From positions 1 to 23,162 of the forward strand of contig JBDTMC010000067.1 of the NCBI GenBank assembly GCA_039934475.1: a stretch of DNA of 23,162 nt, written 5' to 3'. Numbering within the stretch: position 1 is the stretch's first letter; the number at the start of each line of letters is the position of its first letter. Shown here piece by piece: positions 6,643 through 14,808 of this stretch. This DNA comes from JBDTMC01 sp039934475 (GTDB lineage Bacteria; Acidobacteriota; Terriglobia; Bryobacterales; Bryobacteraceae). The notes under the pieces were generated by a model. That model worked only from the letters and a program-made list of their open reading frames with translations, was not told the origin of the DNA and did not search any database. A program made the translations under genes and the position numbers.

Positions 6643-8937
6643 TTAGGGCACCACTGGAATGGTGACTACAGTATCGGTCTGGAAGTCGCCGATGGTGATC
6701 GCTACCGGCTGATCTCCTGCAGCGATCGCGGGAATTGTCACATTGAACTGGCACAATCCGGCCCCTGCCACGCCGGCGTAGAGGAGGGCGGCGGGCTGGC
6801 CTCCGATACTAACGGCAGTCTGATTGGCAAGCAGGCCGCCTTGGACAATCTGGCCACTCGGAACGGGCGGCGCGGAGGGTCCGCAGCCCGTGCCCCACAG
6901 CGTTATGGTCTCGCCCGCCTTGGCCGCGGTCTGGCCAGGGCCGTTGCCGATCGGAGTGAACGTGTAATGCTGGGCGACCGCTTGTCCGTTGACCTGGAAG
7001 AGCGCGGGCGCTACTACCTGCAGATTCACGCTTCCCGGATTGGAGGCTCCCGCGGCAGTCGTCACTATGACTTGACCCGCGGCCGGGGTGTCGATATCGG
7101 GTACCTGGAAGTTCACCTGGGTGGCACTGGCATAGGAGACCGCCGCTGGTTTGCCGTTCACCTTGACCGTGGTTCCGGCCAGAGAGAGCGGCAGTATGTC
7201 ACCGTTGAAATCTTCGGCTCTCCACACGCGGCCAATGCCGGGTCCGAGGTTTGCGCCATAGACCGAGGCCCAACTTCCGGGCGCGATGTTATTGGAGCCT
7301 GACGCAGCGTCCCCGGCGCTGGAGACGACAGGCGGCAGATTGTTCACGGCTGCGTAGGTGACGTCGATGGTCGTGTTCCCCGCCGCCGAGTTGGTAGTCA
7401 GCCGGACGTACACCAGCGAGCCGTCGAGCGGAAGACTGTTAGCCGTGCCTGTGTTCGCTGTCCCGAAGTCTTTGAAGAAGATCTCCTGGCCGCCAAGCTG
7501 GCGCGAAACCGCGAGCGTGTAACTGGTGACGTTGTTGGGGGTAGACCAGGTGAATACAGCCGTCTGTCCAGGCAGAACGCTCTCGGGTTCTGGCGTGAGC
7601 AGGCGCGCTCGGGGCGGCGCCTCCAGATAGCCCTCTATGCCGGGGTAGATGGAAGGGAAACGCGTGTATCCGCTGTAGTAGTTCGCCGCGCCTGGGTCGC
7701 ACGCCGATAACCCTTGTGGCATCGTTAAGAAGCTAGCCACTGCCACCACCTTCAAGTTCTCATCGAAAAGGCCCGAACCCGACGACCCCCGATCCACGGC
7801 GCCGCGACTCATGTTGACGCGATAGAAGTCATTGAATACCAGCCCCGTGAGGGTACCGAAGGCCACTTGTTGGGGTAGTAGATGGGGATGGCTTATGGAT
7901 GTGACGCTGTTGTGGGCGATGCCGGTATTCCAACCGGCGAAGTAGGTACCGGCCGGCGCGGGGTGGCTTAGTTGGAGCAGGGCATAGTCCGGCTGATCGA
8001 GAAAAACGCCGCCATTCCCCAGATGGACACTGGAGTGAAGCAGTTCCGCCCCGCTAACTTGGGGGTAAGTGTACACGGAGTTGGCAGAGCCTCCGCAAGC
8101 GTCGGACTTGTAACCGAAGATAGTGAGCATCGCTTGGGCGTCGCCTGGAGTATTGGCGCAATGGCCGGCGGTCAACACGTAGGGGGTCTCGGAATTATTG
8201 CGGTCGTTGATCAGCGTTCCCGAGCACGAGTGGGTAGGGAAGAGCAGAAGGACGGTAGCGCGGGACAATTCTTCAACGCCGGGAGTGGACTCGTAGCATT
8301 TTTCGTCGAGAAAGCAAGAGGTGTTGACACCGGGCGACCCGGCTGCGGCCGGCCAGACGTGAAAGACTTCGCGTACTTCAAAGGGGGGAGAGCCGCCGCG
8401 CCGCCCGTCCCCGGCGCGGTACTCGATTTGCGCCGTATCGCCGCCGAGCAGTTCCGTCCACAGGTCGCCGTGGTCATGCCAACCGCGGCCTGTATAGGGC
8501 CCAAACACGCGCCCGGTAGCGCTGCCATCATGGACCCAAACCTGGCCGCGCTGAACGTTGAAGCTGCTGAAGAGCAGCCGCACCCCAACGGCCCCTTCTG
8601 AGCGCACACGGGCCGTCCAATACCAGTCACCCGCCGCGTTTTGGGTCCATGTCCCGGAAGGTGTCCGCGGCAGCGACCGGTTGCGCCCGACGCGCGGCAG
8701 GCCAAATTCGCCGGCCGGTTCGATTTCCTGTGCGGCGAGGGGCGGCAGAACAGCCAGCGGCGCGTCCACGATGCGCTGTGAGTTTCGACTGGGTGGCAGG
8801 GCGGCAAGCGGAGGAAGCCCGTTGGCACGTAACCCGGGCACGGATGTGACACGCTCTTGGGAGTAAGTGAGGGTGAGGTTGCTGAATAGGAAGACAATCG
8901 CGAGCCCGACGACACGTATTACCAGGCGCTGCCTCAT
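6643..8937 (-). CDS. Secreted trypsin-like serine protease with TIGR03437 C-terminal domain
   Basis: A 764-residue exported protein with an N-terminal signal peptide (LVIRVVGLAIVFLFSNLTL, then TYS-Q). Residues 90-200 form a beta-rich pro-region. The S1 protease core shows the full triad: His259 in LTAGHC, Asp317 in QPDYALLQL and Ser386 in RGSSGSGLFDE. The Gly-Ser-Ser-Gly-Ser form and CSGTLIND context recall lysyl endopeptidase-like enzymes. After it comes a domain of the kind LLTPEPESVLPGQTAVFTW, and from about residue 535 a TIGR03437-type domain (IAPGSWASVYGANLGPG, YASATQVNFQVPD). That tail is typical of Solibacter-type Acidobacteria and is thought to sit on the cell surface or be secreted. 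Cleavage specificity cannot be read. A TATACT box 10 bases upstream of the ATG and no Shine-Dalgarno site suggest a very short leader. Confidence 0.9.
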   Translation of the reverse strand: MRQRLVIRVVGLAIVFLFSNLTLTYSQERVTSVPGLRANGLPPLAALPPSRNSQRIVDAPLAVLPPLAAQEIEPAGEFGLPRVGRNRSLPRTPSGTWTQNAAGDWYWTARVRSEGAVGVRLLFSSFNVQRGQVWVHDGSATGRVFGPYTGRGWHDHGDLWTELLGGDTAQIEYRAGDGRRGGSPPFEVREVFHVWPAAAGSPGVNTSCFLDEKCYESTPGVEELSRATVLLLFPTHSCSGTLINDRNNSETPYVLTAGHCANTPGDAQAMLTIFGYKSDACGGSANSVYTYPQVSGAELLHSSVHLGNGGVFLDQPDYALLQLSHPAPAGTYFAGWNTGIAHNSVTSISHPHLLPQQVAFGTLTGLVFNDFYRVNMSRGAVDRGSSGSGLFDENLKVVAVASFLTMPQGLSACDPGAANYYSGYTRFPSIYPGIEGYLEAPPRARLLTPEPESVLPGQTAVFTWSTPNNVTSYTLAVSRQLGGQEIFFKDFGTANTGTANSLPLDGSLVYVRLTTNSAAGNTTIDVTYAAVNNLPPVVSSAGDAASGSNNIAPGSWASVYGANLGPGIGRVWRAEDFNGDILPLSLAGTTVKVNGKPAAVSYASATQVNFQVPDIDTPAAGQVIVTTAAGASNPGSVNLQVVAPALFQVNGQAVAQHYTFTPIGNGPGQTAAKAGETITLWGTGCGPSAPPVPSGQIVQGGLLANQTAVSIGGQPAALLYAGVAGAGLCQFNVTIPAIAAGDQPVAITIGDFQTDTVVTIPVVP

Positions 8938-8947
8938 CGACCATTCA

Positions 8948-8953
8948 AGTATA
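8948..8953 (-). promoter_or_regulatory. Possible -10 box of the S1 protease gene
   Basis: TATACT on the minus strand matches the -10 consensus at five of six positions and lies ten bases before the ATG at 8937, implying a leader of only a few bases. I find no convincing -35 hexamer at the right distance, so this is weak. Confidence 0.3.
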
Positions 8954-9048
8954 CGTCGCCCCTTGCCCCGAAGTTGCGCGCGTCACCGAATGTCGAGGAT
9001 GATGGTGTTAATGCAACGCAGCCTTCCGGCGGCGTTCCTCTCGGCGCA

Positions 9049-9720
9049 ATGAAACGACTCATCCAAGGTCTGATGCACTTCCAGCGCGAAGTCTTTCCGG
9101 CGAAGCAACAGCTCTTCAAGAGCCTTGCTGAAAGCCAGAATCCACACTCTCTCTTCATTACTTGTGCGGACTCCCGGGTGGTTCCCGATCTGATCACGCA
9201 GTCGGCGCCTGGGGATCTCTTCATCTGCCGCAATGCAGGCAACATTGTGCCTCCCTTCGGGCTGACAAACGGCGGCGTTACCGCCACCATTGAATATGCC
9301 GTTGTAGCCCTCGGTATCAAGAACATCATTCTCTGTGGGCATTCCGATTGCGGCGCCATGCGGGCTGTCCTCAATCCTGAACGTGTGAAGGACCTGCCGA
9401 CGGTAGCGTCCTGGCTCGGCCATGCCGAATGTGCTCGCCGCGTGGTGACGGAGAACCACGCCAATCTGACAGATGAACAGGCCCTGGAGTTGGTGACTGA
9501 GGAAAATGTGGTTGCCCAGTTGGATCACCTTCGCACTCATCCGTCGGTGGCCGTCCGATTGGCTCGCGGCGAAATAAACCTCTATGGCTGGGTCTATCAG
9601 ATTCACACAGGACAGATGACGGCCTACGACGTTGAGGAAGGCCGCTTCCTGCCCCTGAATGAGCACACCATGCCGGCCGCAACGCCTCGTCCGCGCGCGC
9701 TGCGCCGCATCGTGGCGTGA
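9049..9720 (+). CDS. Beta-class carbonic anhydrase (copy 1)
   Basis: Reversible hydration of CO2 to bicarbonate. From ATG 9049 the protein has 223 residues. Zinc ligands are Cys39 (CADSRV, with the Asp41/Arg43 dyad), His98 and Cys101 (GHSDCGA). The frame extends upstream to a TTG at 8974, but the second copy at 11986 begins with the same MKRLI sequence behind a good ribosome-binding site, so the ATG at 9049 is preferred. My hand comparison with copy 2 gives about 46 differences in 223 positions without gaps. It is transcribed divergently from the protease gene and is followed after 18 bases by the START-like gene. No signal peptide, so cytoplasmic. It is not adjacent to a transporter, unlike copy 2. 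Confidence 0.93.
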   Translation: MKRLIQGLMHFQREVFPAKQQLFKSLAESQNPHSLFITCADSRVVPDLITQSAPGDLFICRNAGNIVPPFGLTNGGVTATIEYAVVALGIKNIILCGHSDCGAMRAVLNPERVKDLPTVASWLGHAECARRVVTENHANLTDEQALELVTEENVVAQLDHLRTHPSVAVRLARGEINLYGWVYQIHTGQMTAYDVEEGRFLPLNEHTMPAATPRPRALRRIVA

Positions 9721-9738
9721 CCTGGCGGTCGTGCGAAG

Positions 9739-10533
9739 ATGAGAGTTGTGAGGTCCTCCCCAGCCGCCGCTCTGATTTTTTTGATGTTGCCGTGTGTCCT
9801 TTCGGGTGAACTTAATCCACAGACGGTGCAGGCGTTTGACGAGTACATCCGCAAGACCGAAAGCCGCATCGATAGCCACATCCGGGAGCAGCGTTTTTTG
9901 TGGGCGGATGGTTCAGAGGAGCGACTGGCGCGAATCCGCAAAGGCGAAATCGTGACCGAACCGTTTGAAGGTGAGGGAGTAATTCAAGTCCCAGATGGCA
10001 TCATTCACGACTGGACCGGCTCCGTCTTCATCCCTGGCGCCACGCTGAAAGAGACTCTCGCCCTTGTCCAGAACTACGACGCGCACAAGGTGATCTACAA
10101 GCCCGAAGTGATCGACTCGCGCATCCTGCGACACGAGGGGAATGACTTCAAGATCTACTTGCAGTTGTTAAAGAAGAAAGTGTTCACGGTGGTTCTGAAC
10201 ACAGAACACGATGTGCACTATTTTCCTCTCGACTCGAAGCGGTGTCACAGCCGCTCTTACTCCACACGCATTGCTGAGGTGGAGAACTATGGCAAGCCAG
10301 ACCAGCGCGAACTGCCAGCGGGGAAAGATCGCGGGTTTCTGTGGAAGCTCTATTCCTATTGGAGATTCCAGGAGAGGGACGGCGGCACGTATGTGGAATG
10401 TGAAGCCATCTCACTCACTCGCGGCATTCCTGCCGGCACCGGCTGGATCGTTAAACCAATCATCCGTACCCTGCCCCGCGAGGCCTTAGCTAACAGTCTG
10501 GCGGCCACGCGCGCCGCGCTGGCTGCGAAGTGA
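9739..10533 (+). CDS. Secreted START/SRPBCC-like protein, unknown function
   Basis: A 264-residue protein with a clear signal peptide (SSPAAALIFLMLPCVLSG) and a helical N-terminal part (DEYIRKTESRIDSHIREQ). It continues with a region resembling a START/SRPBCC lipid-binding-like fold: GDGVIQV-like strand GEGVIQVPDGIIHDWTGSV, then LALVQNYDAHKVIYKPEV, VFTVVLNTEHDVHYFPLD and ECEAISLTRGIPAGTGWIVK. The fold call comes from pattern and from proteins of this look in Acidobacteria, not from a search. It lies between the first carbonic anhydrase (18 bases) and the PhyH-type gene (overlapping or abutting), so it is probably co-transcribed with both. The partner or ligand is unknown. Confidence 0.65.
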   Translation: MRVVRSSPAAALIFLMLPCVLSGELNPQTVQAFDEYIRKTESRIDSHIREQRFLWADGSEERLARIRKGEIVTEPFEGEGVIQVPDGIIHDWTGSVFIPGATLKETLALVQNYDAHKVIYKPEVIDSRILRHEGNDFKIYLQLLKKKVFTVVLNTEHDVHYFPLDSKRCHSRSYSTRIAEVENYGKPDQRELPAGKDRGFLWKLYSYWRFQERDGGTYVECEAISLTRGIPAGTGWIVKPIIRTLPREALANSLAATRAALAAK

Positions 10534-10538
10534 ATCTC

Positions 10539-11414
10539 ATGGATACGCGCGCCGCTTTGGAAGCTCTCGGAGTAATGCCGGACAGCGTGAGCGGAGAACA
10601 ACGCCGGGCGCTGGACAGCGATGGATATTTCATCGTGGAAGATGCGTTCACGGAGTTGCAGCGCGCACGGATGGCGGAAGAGGTGGACCGGATTGCGGCC
10701 GAGGAAGGCGAGCGCGCCGGCACCGAAGTGAGTCGCGAAGCGGGTACGTTACGGATTTCAAACGTCTTCAATAAGTCGACGGCTTTTGACTTCCTGCTGC
10801 AGTTCCCACCCTTGCTGGCTGCTTCCGCCTACCTGCTCGGGGAATGCAAAGTGCATGGGGCGAATGTGCGGGAGCCTTTGCGCGGCGCTGGTAAACAACC
10901 TCTCCATTCGGACTCTGTGAAGTTCTCCGATGGTGGGTGGTGCCTTACCAATGCGCTGGTGTGCATCGACGAGATGAGCGTTGGGAACGGACCTACCCGT
11001 ATTGTCCCGGGATCGCACCTGTGGCCTCCCTTGAACGTCCCGGGAGAGAACGCGGTGGACTATGCGGCCAAACACCGTAAGAATCCTCCGCAATGGGCGC
11101 AGGAAGGCGAAAACGTCGCCGAGCATGTCGCAGCCCTGCCAGTGATGGAAGATACGGACCGCTTTCCCGCGGATCCCTTCGCGCCGTACCCGGGCGAGAT
11201 GCTGGTGGTGGCACCCGCGCGCGCCATCGTCGTTTGCAACGCTCACATGTGGCACAGCGGCACACTGAAGCACAACGATGCCCGGCGCAGGCAATTGCAT
11301 CTTAGCTTCACGCGGCGCGATCTGCCGCAGCAACTCGTCCAACGAAAATATATAACCCCAGCGCTCTATGACCGGCTGCATGAGGCTCACCGCTTTCTTC
11401 TCGATATTGTTTGA
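10539..11414 (+). CDS. Phytanoyl-CoA dioxygenase (PhyH) family protein
   Basis: A 291-residue Fe(II)/2-oxoglutarate-dependent oxygenase-like protein with the family opening RRALDSDGYFIVEDAFTE. The Fe ligands would be His123 and Asp125 (PLHSDSVKF) and the distal His239 (HMWHSGT). An Arg cluster after it (DARRRQLHLSF) could bind the 2-oxoglutarate carboxylate, and NGPTRIVPGSHLW is the usual sheet between them. Substrates in the family range from lipids to small metabolites and halogenated products; nothing here decides. The start may be ATG 10539 or a GTG at 10530 that overlaps the previous stop. Either implies coupling with the START-like gene. No export signal. Confidence 0.87.
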   Translation: MDTRAALEALGVMPDSVSGEQRRALDSDGYFIVEDAFTELQRARMAEEVDRIAAEEGERAGTEVSREAGTLRISNVFNKSTAFDFLLQFPPLLAASAYLLGECKVHGANVREPLRGAGKQPLHSDSVKFSDGGWCLTNALVCIDEMSVGNGPTRIVPGSHLWPPLNVPGENAVDYAAKHRKNPPQWAQEGENVAEHVAALPVMEDTDRFPADPFAPYPGEMLVVAPARAIVVCNAHMWHSGTLKHNDARRRQLHLSFTRRDLPQQLVQRKYITPALYDRLHEAHRFLLDIV

Positions 11415-11515
11415 AGTAGCGCGAACGATGGTTTTTGAGTAATAATAGTGAAGCGCCGCAAAGGTGTGTTCTACCCTGGGCCGTAGGACGATTGCCTCCT
11501 TACTAACTGAACTGA

Positions 11516-11784
11516 ATGAAGCACCTTCGCTACAAACATGCCCTCGCTGTCGCTGCCCTTGTCATGGCGGCGTGTACAGCCAGTAGCCTGTTGTGTGCTT
11601 CGTTGGATGAGGCTCGAGTCCAGCGCCTGACGCGAACTCGCACCGTCTCACGATCGCGGGCGCGGTGCTGCTGGACGCAAGCGATGGTCGAGCAGCCTCA
11701 CACCTGGAAAACGGCCATCGGATCACGCTCCGGGCCGCCAGGGACGCTGCCGGTGCGAATGCCTGCTCCGACCGCGCCGGATAG
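11516..11784 (+). pseudogene. Possible decayed secreted-protein gene, frameshifted
   Basis: An ATG at 11516 opens a frame with a convincing signal sequence (KHALAVAALVMAACTASSLL), after which the translation turns Arg/Trp/Cys-rich and unprotein-like. In another frame, 11611-11784, codons are strongly G/C-ending and read like real protein (HRLTIAGAVLLDASDGRAA...LENGHRITLRAARD) up to a TAG. The simplest reading is one frameshift around 11611-11640 joining the two. The product would be only about 85-90 residues and I recognise no family. The original frame continues to 11881, through clearly non-coding pyrimidine-rich sequence. Alternatives: a sequencing indel, or chance. I see nothing definite in 11415-11515. 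Confidence 0.3.
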
Positions 11785-11816
11785 TTGCTCGGATCCGGTA
11801 TTTGTAGACCTTATCA

Positions 11817-11880
11817 GTCCTTCCTCCTGCGTTATCTCCCGTCCTGGTTTTGCTCGTCCTCCCCCTCCTTCTTTTCTATA
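11817..11880 (+). other. Pyrimidine-rich tract upstream of carbonic anhydrase copy 2
   Basis: About 64 bases are almost entirely C and T (for example CGTCCTCCCCCTCCTTCTTTT), unlike any other intergenic stretch here. A C-rich, G-poor unstructured RNA of this kind resembles Rho-utilisation sequence. It lies about 105 bases before the second carbonic anhydrase start. Its role is inferred only. Confidence 0.35.
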
Positions 11881-11909
11881 ACCCCCACACTCATCGCGTT
11901 TCCCACGCC

Positions 11910-11927
11910 CGGGCTATCTGTAGCCCG
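11910..11927 (+). promoter_or_regulatory. Perfect hairpin in the leader of carbonic anhydrase copy 2
   Basis: CGGGCTA (11910-11916) and TAGCCCG (11921-11927) form a perfect seven-base-pair stem with a four-base loop TCTG. No T-run follows on either strand, so it is not a standard intrinsic terminator. It lies 58 bases before the ATG at 11986 and could be an RNA leader hairpin or an operator. Confidence 0.4.
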
Positions 11928-11985
11928 CAGGCGGAAGTGTCTACTTACCCAACCGCAGTGAAGAACTGCCTTGACGAGGATTCTA

Positions 11986-12657
11986 ATGAAACGATTGATA
12001 GAAGGATTGGTGCGTTTTCAGCGCGAAGTGTTTCCCGCGAAACAGCAACTATTCCGGAGGCTGGCCGAGGGGCAAAATCCGCGCGCTCTCTTTATTACTT
12101 GCGCGGATTCAAGGGTTGTCCCCGACTTGATAACCCAATCCGCTCCCGGTGACTTATTCATCTGCCGCAATGCAGGTAACATCGTGCCTCCCTATGGGGA
12201 GATTAATGGAGGCGTCTCGGCGACCATTGAATATGCCGTGATGGCGTTGGGAATTCGCAACATTATCGTTTGCGGCCACTCGGACTGCGGGGCTATGAAG
12301 GCGGTCTTTCATCCGGAGAAGGTGAAAGACCTGCCCACGGTGGCATCGTGGCTGCGCCATGCTGAATCGGCGCGGCGGGTGGTGCGGGAGAACTATGTGG
12401 GACTGACCGAAGAGGAGGCAGTGCAACTGCTGACCAAGGAAAACGTTGTATCGCAACTGGATCACCTGCGCACACATCCCTCCGTGGCCTCGCGAATCGC
12501 GCGTGGAGAGCTGAATCTCTATGGCTGGGTCTATCAGATCCATAGTGGTCAAATGACGGCCTATGACGCCGAGTTGGGCGACTTTCTACCTCTGACCGAG
12601 AATTCGATGCCCGACGCCACGCCCAGGCCGCGTCTGCTGATGCGGGAGGTTGCCTGA
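11986..12657 (+). CDS. Beta-class carbonic anhydrase (copy 2), coupled to SulP transporter
   Basis: A 223-residue protein with the same zinc site as copy 1 (Cys39, Asp41, Arg43, His98, Cys101) and about 79% identity to it by hand alignment. The ATG at 11986 has a GAGGA element at a good distance upstream; the frame extends to 11971 without a better start. The stop and the start of the SulP gene overlap as TGATG, so translation is probably coupled. In known SulP-carbonic anhydrase pairs the enzyme is thought to equilibrate CO2 and bicarbonate at the inner mouth of the transporter. That role is inferred here from context. Confidence 0.94.
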   Translation: MKRLIEGLVRFQREVFPAKQQLFRRLAEGQNPRALFITCADSRVVPDLITQSAPGDLFICRNAGNIVPPYGEINGGVSATIEYAVMALGIRNIIVCGHSDCGAMKAVFHPEKVKDLPTVASWLRHAESARRVVRENYVGLTEEEAVQLLTKENVVSQLDHLRTHPSVASRIARGELNLYGWVYQIHSGQMTAYDAELGDFLPLTENSMPDATPRPRLLMREVA

Positions 12658-14165
12658 TGCGCAAGCATTTCACTTCGGATTTCCTGGCGTCGATCGTTGT
12701 GTTCCTGGTCGCGCTGCCGCTTTGTATGGGTATTGCGGTTGCCTCCGGAGTGCCGCCCGCGCTGGGCATCATCACTGGGATCGTAGGCGGCATCATTGTC
12801 GGTTTCATTGCCGGTTCGCCCTTGCAAGTGAGTGGCCCGGCGGCAGGGCTGGCCGTCATCGTCGTGGAAATCGTCCAGGACCATGGACTGGTGATGCTGG
12901 GCCCGATTCTGATCCTCGCTGGAATCATTCAGGTTGTGGCCGGGCTGCTTAAAGTCGGGCAATGGTTCCGCGCCATCTCACCAGCGGTGGTCTACGGGAT
13001 GCTTGCCGGAATCGGAGTCCTCATCTTCGCCAGCCAGTTCCACGTCATGGTGGACGATACGCCGAAGGGGAGCGGCCTCAACAATCTGCTATCGATCCCT
13101 TCTGCCATCTACAAGGGACTGTTTCCGCTCGATGGCAGTGTGCACCACCTGGCCGCTTTGGTCGGACTTGTTACGATCGCCACGATGATCCTGTGGGGCA
13201 AGTTCCGTCCCCAACGCCTGCGTCTTGTCCCGGCGCCGCTGGTAGCGATTCTGCTCGCTAGCGGCCTGGCCCTGACGATGCAGCTGCCGATTAAATACGT
13301 CAACGTGCCGGAGAAGCTCACTGATGCCATGATGTTCCCCACCGTGGAGACGCTGGGGCGAATGATGGAATGGCCGCTGCTGCTTGCGGCTGTGGCGGTG
13401 GCTTTCATCGCCAGCGCTGAGACGCTGCTCTCGGCTGCGGCCGTTGACCGGATGCACAACGGTCCACGTACCGACTATGATCGCGAACTAACCGCCCAGG
13501 GCGTGGGCAATTTGCTCTGCGGCATAGCCGGCGCACTCCCAATGACTGGAGTCATCGTCCGCAGTTCGGCCAATGTTCAGGGCGGCGCCAAAACGCGCAA
13601 CGCGGCCATATTTCACGGGGTGTGGTTGCTGTTGGCAGTGTTATCCTTGCCGCACGTCCTGCGGCTGATACCGACTGCCGCCCTCGCCGCCATCCTCGTC
13701 TATACCGGCTACAAACTGGTCAACGCCGAGAACATCCGCCAAATCGCCCGTTACGGTAAAATCCCGCTGGCCATCTACGGCGTCACGGTGGTGGTGATTG
13801 TAGCTACCGATCTGCTAACTGGGGTGCTGGCCGGAATCGCGCTTTCCGTTGCCAAGTTGATCTACAAGGTAACCCACCTCGATGTCCGCATGGTTGCGCT
13901 CCGCGACGGGTATGCCGAACTCCATCTGGAGGGCGCTGCCACATTCATCAAACTCCCCAAAATCGCCGCGGCGCTGGACAAAGTCCCCGCCGGCACGGAA
14001 TTGCATGTTCGCGCGGAAAGACTGGTTTACATCGACCATTCCTGCCTCGACCTGCTGTCGAACTGGGAGAAACAAAACGAGTCGCGGGGATCTTCCCTGG
14101 TTGTCGAGTGGGAGGGGCTGGAGGCTCGCTACCGGCAGCCAAGCGCGATCAGGGTTCCGGCTTAA
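12657..14165 (+). CDS. SulP/SLC26 family anion transporter with STAS domain (candidate bicarbonate transporter)
   Basis: A 502-residue inner-membrane protein. The N-terminus has the SulP signature region (ALPLCMGIAVASGVPP, then GSPLQVSGPAAGLAVIV), followed by roughly a dozen hydrophobic segments up to about residue 405. The cytoplasmic C-terminus (about 410-495) is STAS-like, with ALDKVPAGTELHVRAERLVYIDHSCLDLL resembling the anti-sigma-antagonist strand-helix pattern. The family moves sulfate, bicarbonate, dicarboxylates and other anions. Coupling to a carbonic anhydrase gene by a one-base overlap favours bicarbonate, as in BicA-type systems, but sulfate cannot be excluded from sequence alone. 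It converges on the AlkA-like gene with a six-base gap and no visible terminator. Confidence 0.92.
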   Translation: MRKHFTSDFLASIVVFLVALPLCMGIAVASGVPPALGIITGIVGGIIVGFIAGSPLQVSGPAAGLAVIVVEIVQDHGLVMLGPILILAGIIQVVAGLLKVGQWFRAISPAVVYGMLAGIGVLIFASQFHVMVDDTPKGSGLNNLLSIPSAIYKGLFPLDGSVHHLAALVGLVTIATMILWGKFRPQRLRLVPAPLVAILLASGLALTMQLPIKYVNVPEKLTDAMMFPTVETLGRMMEWPLLLAAVAVAFIASAETLLSAAAVDRMHNGPRTDYDRELTAQGVGNLLCGIAGALPMTGVIVRSSANVQGGAKTRNAAIFHGVWLLLAVLSLPHVLRLIPTAALAAILVYTGYKLVNAENIRQIARYGKIPLAIYGVTVVVIVATDLLTGVLAGIALSVAKLIYKVTHLDVRMVALRDGYAELHLEGAATFIKLPKIAAALDKVPAGTELHVRAERLVYIDHSCLDLLSNWEKQNESRGSSLVVEWEGLEARYRQPSAIRVPA

Positions 14166-14171
14166 ACGACG

Positions 14172-14783
14172 CTACATCTCCGCGGGGCCATCGAGGTTCC
14201 GCCACAGGTACCAGCTGGCGATGCTGCGGTAGGGCCTCCACGGCGCCGCAATCGCCTCCATTGCTTCCGGCGTCGGGAGTTCCTCCAGATCCCAGGCGCG
14301 CTTGATCGCCGTCCGGACCCCTAGGTCGCCGGTGGGTAGGACGTCCGGGCGTTGCAGCGCGAAGATGAGGAACATGTGTGCCGTCCAGACTCCAACGCCC
14401 TTCACTTGAGTGAGGTGGGCGATCACTTCGTCGTCGGAGAGGTCGGATAATTTTGCGAAATTGACCTGGCGCGCCACGGTGCGTTCTGCCAGGTCGCGGA
14501 GGTAACTATATTTTTGCTGCGAGATGCCGACCGCCCTCGCTTCCTCCTGTTTCAGCTTGAGCAGGCTCCGTGGCGTCAGCTCCCCTTTGGAGTTGGCGAC
14601 GGCCTCTGACAGGCGGCCGAATATGGTGGCCGCCGCCTTACCGCTTAACTGCTGGTAAACAATGGACCGTACCAGGGTGTCGAAAACCGGTTCCCGGAAT
14701 GAGATCCGGCAGGCGCCCACAGTCTCTATAATTTGAGACATCTTGGGACAGGCCTTACGGAGGTGGAGCGTGGCTTTTCGCAT
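14172..14783 (-). CDS. AlkA-like DNA-3-methyladenine glycosylase (HhH-GPD family)
   Basis: A 203-residue base-excision-repair glycosylase. The core begins DTLVRSIVYQQLSGKAAATIF, typical of the AlkA/Mag1 branch, with the helix-hairpin-helix at LTQVKGVGVWTAHMFLIFAL (124-143) and the catalytic Asp153 ten residues later (PTGDLGV). There is no iron-sulfur cluster and no AlkA N-terminal domain, so it is the short Mag1/YfjP-like form. It would remove alkylated purines. The start is ATG 14783. It is transcribed divergently from the VWFA gene across 63 bases. Confidence 0.9.
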   Translation of the reverse strand: MRKATLHLRKACPKMSQIIETVGACRISFREPVFDTLVRSIVYQQLSGKAAATIFGRLSEAVANSKGELTPRSLLKLKQEEARAVGISQQKYSYLRDLAERTVARQVNFAKLSDLSDDEVIAHLTQVKGVGVWTAHMFLIFALQRPDVLPTGDLGVRTAIKRAWDLEELPTPEAMEAIAAPWRPYRSIASWYLWRNLDGPAEM

Positions 14784-14808
14784 CTCTTTGATGCCTATTG
14801 GAACACGA

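Noticed and set aside
7972..8601. 209-residue plus-strand ORF antisense to the S1 protease gene
   Set aside because: The minus-strand frame has a signal peptide, full catalytic triad and known domains; the plus-strand frame shows no family features and is a GC-rich shadow.
8974..9048. TTG-started extension of carbonic anhydrase copy 1
   Set aside because: Copy 2 starts at the equivalent MKRLI with a good ribosome-binding site, and the extension has no counterpart there.
11850..12152. 100-residue ORF overlapping the start of carbonic anhydrase copy 2
   Set aside because: Its second half is the out-of-frame shadow of the carbonic anhydrase, and the first half is non-coding leader.
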